From: Megalonaias nervosa | Lineage: Eukaryota; Mollusca; Bivalvia; Unionida; Unionidae | DNA length: 64,000 bases | Direction of reading: 5' to 3' | Assembly (NCBI GenBank): GCA_016617855.1 | Contig: JAECUM010094129.1 | Location: 24,136-88,135 of the forward strand | Shown here: in pieces, positions 10,549 through 23,430 of the stretch | Layout: each line of letters opens with the position of its first letter | Position numbering within the stretch: the stretch's first letter is position 1 | The notes under the pieces: generated by a model | The model's database searches: none | Seen by the model: only the letters and a program-made list of their open reading frames with translations | What the model was told of the DNA's origin: nothing | Made by a program: the position numbers and the translations under genes

Positions 10549-13064
10549 TAGCAAAGATCCATAACATCATATAAAAGTAAATTTCCATAGCCCCCCTCCT
10601 CCCAACTGACATCCGTAATGCGAAATTCCCATACCCGTCAGTCACATACATATTATTAAATTCCTAAATGCCTCATAGCGACCCAATTAACCATAACGCG
10701 ATACAACCGTTATGTAAAATTACCATAAAACACATAGCGACCCAAACGTAATTCTGAATTCGTGTAAGCTTCATTTTAGTCCAGACGTAATGTTAAATTC
10801 CAATTAGCTACATACCGGGGTGTAGTGCTGTAGGAACTAGTGGGAACGGCGTTCCCTTACTTTTTGCACTCGTCATTGTTCCCTCCCACTAGCCATCTGA
10901 GTAACACGCGTTCCCTCACTTCTTTATTGCGTTCTTTCGCTTCTTTACTTAGCACTAGACCACGGCTATATACTATTTTCCCACGCGAAAAACAAACAAA
11001 CAAGAAAACAAAAACAAAAAACAACAACAACAAAAAATCCCATAGCAATCGTTGATTATTAGTTAGTATATCCTCAACTATGTCCAGAACAAAACTCCGT
11101 CCATGTGGTCAGCCCGTGGTAGATAAGTAGCAACCTAATGACACATTTACTTAGAAAATCTGCCTTGCAATATTCAGGGTCGGAACGCAATTCCACCGGA
11201 AAGTTTCCTGAATAAAATTTTCTTTACAGTTAGAGGATTATAAATTATGTCCTAGAAATGATTAAAATGCTTACAGTACCCATCGCAAATTTTGTTTCAC
11301 ACGCACCTTTCGCCTACGTTCTGCTCCCATGCCCTGATTGATTTGTATGGATCCATTCCTGATATCTGAACAACTCCCTTCAAAATACCAGACATAATGA
11401 ATCAACATTTAGTGTGTGTGTGTGTGTGTGTGTGTTCATAAGTAAACGTTCAGAAATACAAAGTGAGCTATATTAGTAGGAACGTTCATCCCACATAATG
11501 GAATCAATTCTATACACGCTTTAAAAGGATAGGGTTACAGTTTGGAGCTTCTTGTACTATGACCAAAGGGAAGTGACCCAGCAATTTTGTTGCTAGATGA
11601 TTCAAGGTAACTACTTCCATCGGCATCGGCAAAAGTTTGTAACAAAATTATTAATGTCTGAGCCAGTTTTCAAGTACAATTTCCTCCATGGATTTCAAAG
11701 AATCGTTGGCTGGAATTAATGAAATATACAATCGACACGGAAAAGCAGTTTTTGAGTATGGTTTAATAAACAAACTTCTAATTATCACTAGGCTGTTGGC
11801 TGTTTGCTTGCTTGCTTGCTTGCTTCATAACGGCTCTCAACACATTCTTGGTTATATCAAGCTGAGGTTTTAAGAAGTGTTAGGAATATTACGACATTCT
11901 TCTTCTGTTCGTTCGTCCATAATTTATGTTAGTCCTTTTATGGTAAGAACAGATTTAATAAAAGGCAAGAAACTAGTTATCACTACCAAAATTCATCACG
12001 GATAAATAATGTATTACAGTAATTAAATGAAAGGTTTTATTAGGACCAGTGATAACTTGTAGGCCACGATTCATCGAGTCTAGCGCCACCTTGATACTTA
12101 GAGTTTACGAATACCATGGTCCAAATATTGACGGTGACACAGCGGATGCACTTTGTATACGTGATAAACATTTTGTTTTCTCGGGTGTAACTTTCATCAT
12201 TTAAATATAATCTTCGGCATCTGTCTATGTAATTTTGCAAAAAGTTAATAACTATTTTGATCTTTCTGTTGTTTAAATATCTGATTTATGTTTAACTGAA
12301 TACCAAGCAATCCGCATTACCTCACACTAAGTTAAAAGAATGAATAAAAAGATAATTGTCTCTTAGTAACGCAGTAAGTTACTTTAAATTTACTTATTCT
12401 TATAAGTTATTATTAAAGTTTCCTTAGTAACTGTTTAATCTTTCTACCTACGTCTTCCAGCCAAACCATGTTTAATAATGTTTATAGAAAGTGATCAAGA
12501 TAAATTAGCTATGCTTCTTTAAGTACTTTGCTTCTGGGGGTATAGATATAACCGGTGTACTTCGAGTCCCCCCCCCAAACCCCCAACAAAACAAAACAAA
12601 ACAAAACAACACCAGTACATACTATTACTGCATCTAAATTAAACTTGTTGTACTAAAATTTAATAACATGCGACCCATTTTAAGAACATGACATTAAAAA
12701 GAAATTGCTCAGATTCTCTTTAACGCCGATTAGAAATTGATTACTTAATAAAACATGTTTTTAGATTACCGTGTGAGAAAGAAAGATTAAGCACTGTAAA
12801 GTTATACAATGGTAAGTCCCGTGATCCTCAATTCACCATGAATGCGTCGTAATGCAATAATCTGAAAATAAAAGGTACAAGCGTTTAGAAAACACTGGGG
12901 AGACCTAAATAGATCAAATACATATTCTTTTGAAACTTGAATTTGATTGCTTATGTATCGATGGGCAATAGCTGATAGTGAACACGACATATTTAAATAA
13001 CAGTGAGCTGAAACATTTCTGGCTTTATTGCTGGAATAGATTGTAATTATCGAGGTATACAAAC
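10549..13064. other. gene-free interval
   Basis: AT-rich unique sequence with a (TG)n tract (11410-11434), a (TTGC)n tract (about 11800-11823), A-rich imperfect repeats near 10985-11037 and a poly-C/poly-A stretch near 12570-12608. No coding region, RNA gene or element end that I can support. Confidence 0.5.
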
Positions 13065-13208
13065 ATACATACATACATGCATGCATGCATGCATACAATA
13101 CATACATACATACAATACATGCATACATACAATACATACATACATACATACATACAATACATGCATGCATGCATACATACCATGCAATACATACATACAT
13201 ACATACAA
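13065..13208. repeat. (CATA/CATG)n microsatellite
   Basis: Interspersed ACAT and GCAT tetranucleotides over about 144 bases. It produces spurious frames on both strands. Confidence 0.95.
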
Positions 13209-14199
13209 TATCACACCCAACTTGTAAGACTCGGATCAGCAAGATAAGATTTTTAAGTGATATAAAATAGAAGCTGGAAAGTAGGTCACTTCCACCCAGT
13301 TTGGGTGACTGCTATATATTCATCCAAAAGTGAACATTTTGCGATTTTATCGGCAATACGTGAATAGTTGAATAGGTGTAGGGATTTTGGGCCCAAACAC
13401 TGACTTTTTTTAAAAAACAATGTTAACTAATCTAAGAAAAAGCAGATCACACACACACACACACACACACACACAACATTGTAGCCATTACGAGCTGAAA
13501 CAAATCTTATCTGCAAATAACTGAAACACCTTATCTTCACACAGCGACTCAAAAATCGGGGTATAGGTAAGTATTCCATATTAACTTGCACTCAGTGGCC
13601 GCCGTCAACGTGTTATAGGTCTGTCTATACCTATGGGCAATTCTCCAATGTAATGTGTGACGTCATGGCTCTATTGTCTGATAACATATACAGGTTTACT
13701 ATCACTACGAATACTGTTTGGTTGACACCTGGTGCCGCTGTAGACTGGAACTCCATTTATACTTGAGTGCGTGTTGGGTCTACTCCCGCTCAAGCAATAG
13801 CCCCTAGCTGGTGCTGTGGCGGAGTGGCATTTGGGTGCATGGCATAACATGCTGCAAGGGCAGACTGGAGACCCGTAACATGGATGAAGAATGATAGTCC
13901 GGTAATACCTGCATGCCAACGAGTCTCCTCTTATATTGAGGAGTGTGCTGATGAGGTTAAAAGTTTTGCATTTTACCCTTCAGAATTCAAGTCAATTCAC
14001 CAGCTAGTGTAGGTCGTTTGGAACTTAATTGTCCCACGACCTAATGAAACATATATTGGCTAATTTAACAGCTCTTCTTGAGAGCATAAATGCCTGAGGG
14101 ATGAAGCACTTATTCCTTCCCCCAGGATAAATTTAGCAGTGTGCTATACACAAATAAACAACTGGCACATGTACAATGCGTGCGCACGCCAGTATAATT

Positions 14200-14234
<35 letters not shown>

Positions 14235-14940
14235 TTTATCACATACCCATTTAACCTTACATGGCTGATTAGAATTATATCGCCCAGACCGGGAGGACTA
14301 AAGATTGTTAAATCGTGCCCATAGACAAACAAAGTGAATCCTACATACCTCCAACTTTTAAATATGGAGGACATAACCAGATGTGTCAGACGAGTTTGCT
14401 ATTTGACAAAATGTAAACGAATCGATTCAAAAACATACACGTGTATAATAAATGTAAACAAATACTTCTCCCGAATACATGTACGACAGTACCAATCCGA
14501 CCGATAAAAAGAAATACGAGAATCGTCTACATCTTTATTACAAACAACATTGTTGAACACAATGCAAATGAAAGAGCTCAAACATAAAGTAAACACGAAT
14601 TTACTGAATACTGTATGCAATACCCGAATAAAATAGAAATACAACATACGCCATATCCATTATTTTCAGAACAAATATCACTGTTTAACTTGGGTGTGTA
14701 TTTTATGAATAGAGTCACGTATTCTTTGAAAATGATGTACTCAGTAAAAGAGAAAGAAATCCAAAGAGAGGCCCAAGTGGCCGCAACAGTGTTCACCTGC
14801 CTGACTTCTGCATAATAGCAAAATATAAGAGCAGCTGGTCCAGAAATCTGGGTCAGGAGGTTTCTGAATAACTCTTGTCCAGTGCTATTGACTGCATGTT
14901 ATAAAAACGATCGTTTCCAATTTTATATTTGTAAATATAT
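13209..14940. other. gene-free interval with CA and CT microsatellites
   Basis: (CA)n at 13449-13474 and (CT)n at about 14205-14230. The remainder is unique sequence with no recognisable gene. Confidence 0.5.
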
Positions 14941-16690
14941 CTTCGTCCATATCTGATGGTACATCAACATGATTTGTCTAACGTTGAAAACAGGATTCGT
15001 CTTCAAGGTTGATCTGATGTTATAAGTATTCTTTTTTTTTTTTTTAATAAATGAAATTGTCTAAATGATTTATGTTCCTAATACTGACAGTCATATCTGA
15101 TGGCGGATTTGCGTGATTTGTATAAAATAATAGGTTCGACAAGATATGATGCTCTTCATAAAACGTGGTTTTATTCGATTCAGTAAAGTAAGGTTTTGAA
15201 AATAAGATGGTTATTGTTTTTCTGTGTTTAGTTATAGAATACAAATTTTATTGCCAATAGGAATAATTTGTACAGATTCAAAAGCCTTTTACGGCTGGCA
15301 ACTTTCTGTTAAATTTATCCAAATTTTGTTCAGTTGTTGTTGAGAATAAGTCGTTTATAATTTATCGTTTGGTTATTTTTGGTAACAGTGGTCATATTTT
15401 ATGGCAGATCGGCATCACAAGGCCTTTAAACCGGGATGCATTCTGTCAATATTGCAAGGCCTTTAAACCGGGATGCATTCTGTCAATATTGCAAGGCCTT
15501 TAAACCGGGATGCATTCTGTCAATATTGCAAGGCCTTTAAACCGGGATGCATTCTGTCAATATTGCAAGGCCTTTAAACCGGGATGCATTCTGTCAATAT
15601 TGCAAGGCCTTTAAACCGGGATGCATTCTGTCAATATTGCAAGGCCTTTAAACCGGGATGCATTCTGTCAATATTGCAAGGCTTTTAAACCGGGATGCAT
15701 TCTGTCAATATTGCAAGGCCTTTAAACTCGGATGCATTCTGTCAATATTGCCTTTAAACTGGGATGCATTCTGTCAATATTGCAAGGCCTTTGAACTGGG
15801 ATGCATTCTGTCAATATTGCAAGGACTTTAAACCGGGATGCATTCTGTCAATATTGCTTAGATTCTGTTGATCGTTTCTTTGTCTGGCTTTATTTTTTAA
15901 ATAGGAAGCGGTCAAGGTTTCCGTATTGTAAGTAACATTGGTCATATTTGATGGCGAATCAGCATCATATGCATCAGTTTAAAAGTACTTCAAGTTAAAA
16001 TACTTTCGGCCAGTTTGGCTAACATTTTCTATTTAACAGTTGCTCATAAGTAGTTTAAACCTTTTTATATTTTGAATAACAGCGTTCATATGTAAAGTAA
16101 GAGCGGCATCTTCTGTACAAATTCCAATGTTTTTTATGCCAGGACCCTTTCTGTCAAATCTTGTCAAATCCTGTTGAGCAGCTTTTGAGAATTAGCCGTT
16201 TAAATGTTTTCCTATTTTCAATAACCATGGCGATATTCAAGCGTGGATAGGCATTATATGCAAAATTTTGAAAGCCCTTATGGCAAGGATGCTTTCTATC
16301 CAGTTTGATCCAGTTCTGTACAGTTTGGTCAAATTCCATACAGTGGATTGGATAATAAATCCTTCAAGGTTTGTGTCATGTTAGCAGCAATGACCATATT
16401 TTATAGCGGATCAGCATCATTTTGTACAAAGCATAACGTTCATCATGTCAGGATGCTTTCTATCCCATCCCCGGTAAAACTGAGTTAAGCAGTTTTTGAG
16501 AAGGATTCGTTTAAAGGCTGTTCTATATTTCTTAATGGCTGACGTATACTTAAAGGCGGTTCTATAGTTCTTAATGGTTGACGTATACTTAAAGGCGATT
16601 CAGCATTATTTCAACATACATTAAAGAACTTTATGCCAGGATGCCTCCTGCTATGTTTAGTGAAGGCTGGTTCGGTGTTCTCGGAGAATT
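14940..16690. repeat. diverged tandem units (about 150-200 bp), first block
   Basis: Phrases like GGTCATATTTGATGGC, GATCGGCATCA, TTTGTACAAA and GGATGCTTTCTGTC recur in the same order at 15100, 15390, 15940, 16085, 16230, 16385 and 16560, with heavy divergence. The phrase order matches the block at 16780-17690, so both belong to one repeat family. No coding potential. Confidence 0.7.
15419..15857. repeat. 37 bp minisatellite
   Basis: Nearly 12 copies of a 37 bp unit containing AAGGCCTTTAAACCGGGATG and CATTCTGTCAATATTGC, most of them identical. The unit matches the 3' part of the surrounding diverged repeats, such as AAAGCCCTTATGGCAAGGAT near 16275. It appears to be a recent local amplification of one segment. 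Confidence 0.95.
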
Positions 16691-16779
16691 TAAATCAAGA
16701 GTCCCTCGAAGGGAATGGAGATCTACTCTCCGTAAAGAATGAAACTTAGATAAGACCATATCCTCTTTTTTAACTGCTG

Positions 16780-17690
16780 ATTGCTGAAAATATCTATGAT
16801 ATTCAGAACAATAACAAGATTTTCAAATTGGCCGCAAAGGCAGTCATATCAAATGTCAGATCGGCACCATTTTCATCTACGACCAACCAGACATTATTAA
16901 TGTCTTTTGGTGAAAGCTAAAACCGATCTGACCATCCATTCCTCCGGAGAGGTGATAATAAAATTTTCAAATTGGCCGTCGTATCAGCTATATTGGATGT
17001 AAGACTGACAACATTTCATTTAGGACCTAACATGATTTCAGAAAAAGACTTCGTAAAAACCAAGTCGATAATGCCGTCCATTGCGAAGGATGAAAAAAAA
17101 AAAAAAAAGATTTTCAACGTGGCCAAAGATGGCCAACATGGTTGCAATAGTGGATGACAGATCGACATCATTTCACTTAAGAACAACCAGACACCATAAG
17201 CTGGAGAAACCCCCATCTCGACAGTACTGTCCGTTTAGAAAGATGAACGATAACACGATTTTCCAGATGCTTGCCAGGAGTAAACTCGGCCGCATTCTCA
17301 CTTACAACCAATTGGACACTTTCCAGATAACGGATATGTTGGTCCTGGTTGAGGTCAGATTAGCTACAGTTTCATTCAAGATCCAACAGACATCGTAAGA
17401 AGCGTCAGTTTCACCATCCATCTAAAAGCAGCAGCTATAACAAGATTTTCAAGATGACCATGATGGTGACCACATCCCGAGGCCAGACCAGCAAAATTTT
17501 CATTCAATACCAATCAGAAATCTTACGAAGTCTTCTGGTGAAAACCCCATTTCGATATGATTCTGTTCAAGAGGATGGCTGCTTTGGTGATCATACTGGA
17601 TGTTAGCCAGCACTATTTTAATTTAGGACCAACTAGACCGTGGATGACCCTGTCCGTAAAGGTTTATGATGAATGGCTGATGGATGACAG
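16780..17690. repeat. diverged tandem units (about 120-140 bp), second block
   Basis: Units share a TTTTCAA..GGCC start, then CATATTGGATGTCAGA, then CATTTTCATTTAGGACCAAC, then AGACAT and TCTTCTGGTGAAAAC. At least six units are readable. The same phrases occur at 36690-37870 in this orientation, and reversed at 58260-58720 and 60540-61380. Confidence 0.75.
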
Positions 17691-17695
17691 GCAAC

Positions 17696-17900
17696 CATGG
17701 GCGTCCGCAGGATTTTTTGCAGGGGGGGGGGGTGTCAGGACTTTGTGCGGAGGGGTGTGTGTCAGGATTTTGGGGGTAGTCAGTCACGGCTGGGAGAGTT
17801 AGTATAAGAAGCAGTCTGAAACTAAAGCTAATATTTATTAAGCATTTTGAACAGAATCTTGTGACATATTTTCAGCTTCATTTGCATGATTAAACTTGTT

Positions 17901-17946
<46 letters not shown>

Positions 17947-18006
17947 CAGTATGATTGGGGGGTCACGTGACCCCCCCCCCCTTGACCCATGCTGCGGGCG
18001 CCCATG
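17696..18006. mobile_element. foldback/MITE element with CATGGGCG ends
   Basis: Begins CATGGGCGTCCGCAG and ends CTGCGGGCGCCCATG, which are reverse complements with one mismatch over 15 bases. The interior has a poly-G run, a (TA)n tract (about 17903-17942) and a palindromic GGTCACGTGACC followed by poly-C. A second copy of the same end starts at 63981 and runs off the window. I could not define a target duplication. Confidence 0.75.
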
Positions 18007-19100
18007 CAGTCAACACGAAATCCCATTAGCTCTTCTGCTCTATTATGAATAGACCTAAAATGCAATTACTGCGGTCTTGAGACGGACGATGCATAACAGA
18101 CGAAAGGCTATACAGGACTGATGCAGGGCCATAACATAAGTCTTCAAGGCCTTATGACCGGGTGAACTAAAAAAAAATAACACACAAAATGTCAGTGTAA
18201 TACCATGTAATGATTAAAAGACAGTGTTTGTAATGACAACCGAATGGGGAGGTATGTCTATGAATTATGAACACTTCTACCCCATATTTGAAACTGATTG
18301 ATGTCACTCGGGTCTTATACCATATATGTTACCTATATCCAACATCTAAATGCAGAGCAGACCCCGATGTGCCATTGCAGATTGTCCTGAATCCTGTACC
18401 TAAACATAGAGTAGACCCAGATGTGCCACTGAATAATGTTCTGGCGTCTCAATGTCTATAATGTCTGCTTAGGATGAACAGTACAGACTGATATTCCTCT
18501 GCTTTATACCACTGAACATCTTGCATCATAATATTGGCAGCTGTGTGTGCATTATTAGTCTCTTCTGCATGGAAATCAAACTTTAACCTTACAGAAGCTT
18601 TATGAAATTAAATATAATTAGCCCTTGGCATTGAAAAGTCATGTTTTCAACACAAAAAGGTGAAAATTTCAAGTATGTTCTTATCTGTATGCAATATGAA
18701 GGCTTGATAATAATAATAATAGCATTATTATTATTATTATTATTATTAGGACTGAAACTAAAATGATACAGTCTCTGTTGCTAGCTATTTGCATATTTAA
18801 GTTTGTCTAATGTAAAGATATTAAACTAAGATCTACTGTTCCACAATGTACCGGCACATCAGGCTCTAGACAGTTCATTCATAAGAATATGTCATGGCAC
18901 CAATAGTATAGACTTTGATCTAGTAGTGTATTATGCAATGGCAAGTCTGGATCAATGCTGTTCATTACCAAGTTGTCAGGCCAACAACAAAAACTCTAGA
19001 GTGAGAGCACATTATGCAATGGTAGGTTTAGGTCTATGTGATTTATAATCTGGATGTATGCTACACACATTAACATGAGAATATAGGTATGGTACATAGT

Positions 19101-19146
<46 letters not shown>

Positions 19147-19325
19147 CAGGGAAGTATGAATGTTGATATGAAACTGTACTCCACATTTTCGCCTATGTGT
19201 GACATCTTAGGGCTACTCTAAGAAATAAATCTACTGATTCACATTCAACTACACACCAATAAACTTGACTATATTGATAAATGTCAGAGGTTTAACAGTG
19301 TTATACAATAAATGGATAACTACAT
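18007..19325. other. gene-free interval with dispersed repeat fragments
   Basis: Holds a (TAA)n tract (about 18712-18748) and a (CA)n tract (about 19107-19146). Fragments of a dispersed repeat containing GACCCAGATGTGCCA or close variants lie near 18360-18440 and 18840-19040, and related ones at 20845-21070 and 35450-35510. No gene. Confidence 0.5.
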
Positions 19326-19334
19326 TAATAAGTA

Positions 19335-19530
19335 CATAATTACAGTAAGATTTGTCTTGAGCAAGACCATTCCCCCACCTGCAGAAAGAAATAAAGCACT
19401 CTACAGTAAGACCTGTCTTGAGAAAGACCCCCCCCCAGTAAAACAAGTACATTAGGGTAAGTCTTGTCTTAAGCAAGACCAAGCCCCCCGCCCCAAAATA
19501 AAAATGTACATTACAGCAAGACCTGTGGAA
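19335..19530. repeat. about 60 bp tandem repeat resembling a MITE terminus
   Basis: Four units carry CAGTAAGACCTGTCTTGA or a close variant followed by CAAGACC. This phrase is nearly the same as the terminal inverted repeat of the element at 29320-29484, so the array may derive from that MITE family. Confidence 0.7.
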
Positions 19531-19779
19531 AAAATGAAATTAATATGGGAAAAAATGAATGAAACTATTGAGGAAAATATGAAACTATCATCAATAAAAA
19601 TGAATGAAAATACAATGGGAAAAAATGCTGGTTTGAGCTAATCTGAAACATACACATTCTAGCACTAGGCATCAATTCAATAAATGTAAATACATACTGA
19701 AAAAAGGGGACAATGCAAACTTCCATAAAGCCAATTTACAAAGAACCCCATGTGTGTGCAAGTCAAGATTACACAAACA

Positions 19780-19965
19780 TAAGCTGTGTATGACTTTCTG
19801 ACCAGACATACTGGTAAATGCATATAAACAACTGTATGACTTTTTTTTACCAGATATACTGGTAAATGAATATGAACATTGTATGACTTTCTGACCCGAC
19901 ATACTGGTAAATGCATATAAACATTGTATGACTTTCTGACCTGACATACTGGTAAATGCATGTAT
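19780..19965. repeat. about 55 bp minisatellite
   Basis: Four units with GTATGACTTTCTGACC and CATACTGGTAAATGCATATA. Minus-strand frames across it are artefacts. Confidence 0.88.
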
Positions 19966-20049
19966 AAAATATTGAGATTATCATCACATTAAGAATAGTA
20001 TAACAATTCAACTAGAAATGAGTACTGTTTTATGCATGTGTAATTCTTG

Positions 20050-20575
20050 CCCAACAGTAAACTGTTAGATTTGGATAGTGTTGTCCAATGTAAATAATAG
20101 CAGGGAATGCACCCTGTCCTCAGTGATATACACCCTGTCCTCAGTGATATGCATCCTGTCATCAGGGACATACACCCTACCATTTATGATTTGCACCTTG
20201 CCATCAGTGATATACACCCTGTCCACAGTGATATGCACCCTGCCATCAGGGAAATACACCCTACCATCAGTGATATGCATCCAGATTTAGATAGGTTGTC
20301 CACTGTAAATAATGGCTGGGAATGCACCCTGTCCTCGGTGATATGCACCCTGCCATCAGGGACATACATTCTACTATCAGTAACATGTACCCTGTCCTCA
20401 GTGATATGCACCCTGCCATCAGGGACATACACTGTACCATTAGTGACATGAACTCTGTCCTCAGTTATATGCACCCTGCCATCAGGTACATACACCCTAC
20501 TATTAGTGATATGCACCCTGTTCTTAGTGATATGCACCCAACTATCAGGGACATACGCCCTATGTGCACCTTGCC
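20050..20575. repeat. 21/42 bp minisatellite with higher-order duplication
   Basis: A basic 21 bp unit (CACCCTGCCATCAGGGACATA) alternates with variants (CTGTCCTCAGTGATATG), giving 42 bp dimers. A larger segment that includes GATTTGGATAG and GTAAATAATAGC occurs at about 20065 and again at about 20284, so about 220 bp was itself duplicated. Frames on both strands are artefacts of the multiple-of-three period. Confidence 0.92.
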
Positions 20576-20844
20576 CTCTTTACAGTACACCTGTTGCCCT
20601 GATAATGAAAGCACCCATTTGTAAGTTGAACTACAAGACATTAGGTTTACTTTCGATAGACACAAAACAGCATCACACTGATATCAACTGCTTTCTTACC
20701 ACATCAAATGTTTCTGTTTCATGGATGGAATTAGTGAATTTATAATTGATCCATGGCCTATAAAATACCCAAGAAGAAACAACAACATTGTTATGAAAAT
20801 ACTTGTCAGAATATACTTACTTAAAAGTTGATTACAGCTGCAAA

Positions 20845-21070
20845 CTGAGTGGACCCAGATCTTCCATTGCATAATGCACTGGCAGACCTGGGTCTATGCA
20901 GTTTGTTATGAGTAAACAGTACAACAGGCAACATAGGGTCTGATCTGGTGGCCCATTATGTGATGGCAGACCTGGGTCTATGCAGTTTGTTATGAGTAAA
21001 CAGTACAACAGGCAACACAGGGTCTGATCTGGTGGCCCATTATGTGATGGCAGATCAGGGTCTATGTTCT
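20845..21070. repeat. about 110 bp direct duplication
   Basis: The phrase GGCAGACCTGGGTCTATGCA followed by GTTTGTTATGAGTAAACAGT occurs at about 20881 and 20966. A third partial copy follows. Confidence 0.85.
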
Positions 21071-21141
21071 TTGTAGCTGGACCTTACAAGTGAGTATATA
21101 CAGAATCCATATTAAAGTGCCCTATAGGGAAGCCACATCCT

Positions 21142-22615
21142 ACCTTATCTGATGGTCCTACCTTATCTGATGGTGAAGGGAATGGACAACACTGTTCTAC
21201 ACCCTGCCTTAAATGATGGTGAAGGGATGGACAACATTGTTCTACAGCCTGCCTTACCTAATGGTGAAGGGATGGACAACATTGTTCTACAGCCTGCCTT
21301 ATCTGATGGTGAAGGGATGGACAACACTGTTCTACACCCTGCCTTAAATGATGGTGAAGGGATGGACAACATTGTTCTACAGCCTGCCTTACCTAATGGT
21401 GAAGGGATGGACAACATTGTTCTACAGCCTGCCTTATCTGATGGTGAAGGGATGGACAACACTGTTCTACACCCTGCCTTAAATGATGGTGAAGGGATGG
21501 ACAACATTGTTCTACAGCCTGCCTTACCTAATGGTGAAGGGATGGACAACACTGTTCTACATCCTGCCTTAAATGATGGTGAAGGGATGGACAACACTGT
21601 TCTACACCCTGCCTTAAATGATGGTGAAGGGATGGACAACATTGTTCTACAGCCTGCCTTACCTAATGGTGAAGGGATGGACAACACTGTTCTACACCCT
21701 GCCTTAAATGATGGTGAAGGGATGGACAACACTGTTCTACACCCTGCCTTAAATGATGGTGAAGGGATGGACAACATTGTTCTACAGCCTGCCTTACCTA
21801 ATGGTGAAGGGATGGACAACACTGTTCTACACCCTGCCTTAAATGATGGTGAAGGGATGGACAACACTGTTCTACACCCTGCCTTAAATGATGGTGAAGG
21901 GATGGACAACATTGTTCTACAGCCTGCCTTACCTAATGGTGAAGGGATGGACAACACTGTTCTACACCCTGCCTTAAATGATGGTGAAGGGATGGACAAC
22001 ACTGTTCTACACCCTGCCTTAAATGATGGTGAAGGGAATGGACAACATTGTTCTACAGCCTGCCTTAAATGATGGTGAAGGGAATGGACAACATTGTTCT
22101 ACAGCCTGCCTTATCTGATGGTGAAGGGATGGACAACACTGTTCTACACCCTGCCTTAAATGATGGTGAAGGGAATGGACAACATTGTTCTACAGCCTGC
22201 CTTATCTGATGGTGAAGGGATGGACAACACTGTTCTATACCCTGCCTTATTTGATGGTGAAGGGATGGACAACACTGTTCTACACCCTGTCTTAAATGAT
22301 GGTGAAGGGATGGACAACACAGTTCTGCACCCTGTCTTAAATGATAGTGAAGGGATGGACAACACAGTTCTGCACCCTGTCTTAAATGATGGTGAAGGGA
22401 GGGACAACACTGTTCTACACCCTGCCTTATCTGATGGTGAAGGGATGGACAACACAGTTCTGCACCCTGTCTTAAATGATGGTGAAGGGATGGACAACAC
22501 TGTTCTACACCCTGTCTTAAATGATGGTGAAGGGAGGGACAACACTGTTCTGCACACTGCCTTATCTGATGGTCAAAGAAGGGACAACACTGCTCTTCAC
22601 CCTGCTCTAATTTGC
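21142..22615. repeat. 45 bp minisatellite, about 32 copies, open on both strands
   Basis: The unit is GATGGTGAAGGGATGGACAA plus CACTGTTCTACACCCTGCCTTAAAT, 45 bp or 15 codons. Long frames therefore run on both strands (306 codons plus, 279 minus). Three unit types differ at fixed sites (ACACTG..CACCCTG, ACATTG..CAGCCTG, and TTACCTAAT/TTATCTGAT/TTAAATGAT joints). From about 21480 to 22000 they repeat as a 135 bp trimer, a higher-order repeat. A few units have an extra A (GGGAATGG) and shift frame, which argues against selection for translation. The ORFs have no start context, no splice signals and no domain. Confidence 0.95.
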
Positions 22616-22629
22616 CATTGTACATTGTG

Positions 22630-23121
22630 ACAGTATATTAGGCCTGGAAATAATGAAGTGTTTGAACATGTGTTCAGCTTGAGATTTTGTACCAACCAGT
22701 CATGAGAGGCTTTAGTTTTGTATCATGGATGATACAAAATCTTCAGCCCAAGTCTGAGCTTCAGATTTTGGTTTCAACCAATCACAAATGACGTTCCCGT
22801 TGAAAGCTTGATGCTGATTGACTGAGAGTGTTTGAAATTCTAAACAGAAAGGACAGATCTACTGGTATATTATATAATGGCAGAAAAAGCAACTATTTAC
22901 AGCTAGAGCTGCATTACACACAAGCCAATACACAAACTGGATGGACTTCTGAGATTTTTTGTAAAACAAATCTGTGAAACAAGTAATAGTGAAATCTCTG
23001 TTGTCTACATATAAAGCACCTTTATAGACTTTTCAAACAGAAATCAATCAGTTTTGTATGTAATACACATACAAATTAAAATCATCCTAATGTATTCAAT
23101 ACACAATACAATCATGATTTT
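22630..23121. other. no gene seen
   Basis: Unique AT-rich sequence leading up to the SINE target duplication at 23122. Confidence 0.5.
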
Positions 23122-23133
23122 ACATTTCCAGTA

Positions 23134-23430
23134 TGGCCTAGTGGTTAGAGTGTCTGTCTCGGGTGCGGGAGGATGCAGGTTCGAACCCCAGCCAAGTCAT
23201 ACCAACAACTTAAAAAAATGGTACTAACAGTTGCCTCGCTAGGTGCTCAGCATTAAGAGGTTAGTGTTAGGACTGGTCGGCCTGGTGTCAGGATAATGTG
23301 ACTGGGTGGGACATCATTCTATATGTCTGTGGCATGATACCTCAGTGCTAGACATCACTATAAACTGCCACACTGCAGACATCATAGTAATATGACTGAA
23401 ACATTGTTAAAGCTATGTTAAAAATCCAAA

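Noticed and set aside
15419..15857. CRISPR-like regular repeat spacing
   Set aside because: Units are directly adjacent with no unique spacers, and the genome is eukaryotic.
20107..20537. Overlapping frames of about 115 codons on both strands
   Set aside because: Product of the 21/42 bp minisatellite, whose period is a multiple of three.
21152..22072. 306-codon plus-strand and 279-codon minus-strand frames
   Set aside because: They are the 45 bp minisatellite read in frame. Open on both strands, no domain, no splice or start context, and units with one extra base shift the frame.
23134..23215. Functional tRNA gene
   Set aside because: The head has A and B boxes but no complete cloverleaf. 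It is fused to a long body and flanked by target duplications, so it is a SINE.
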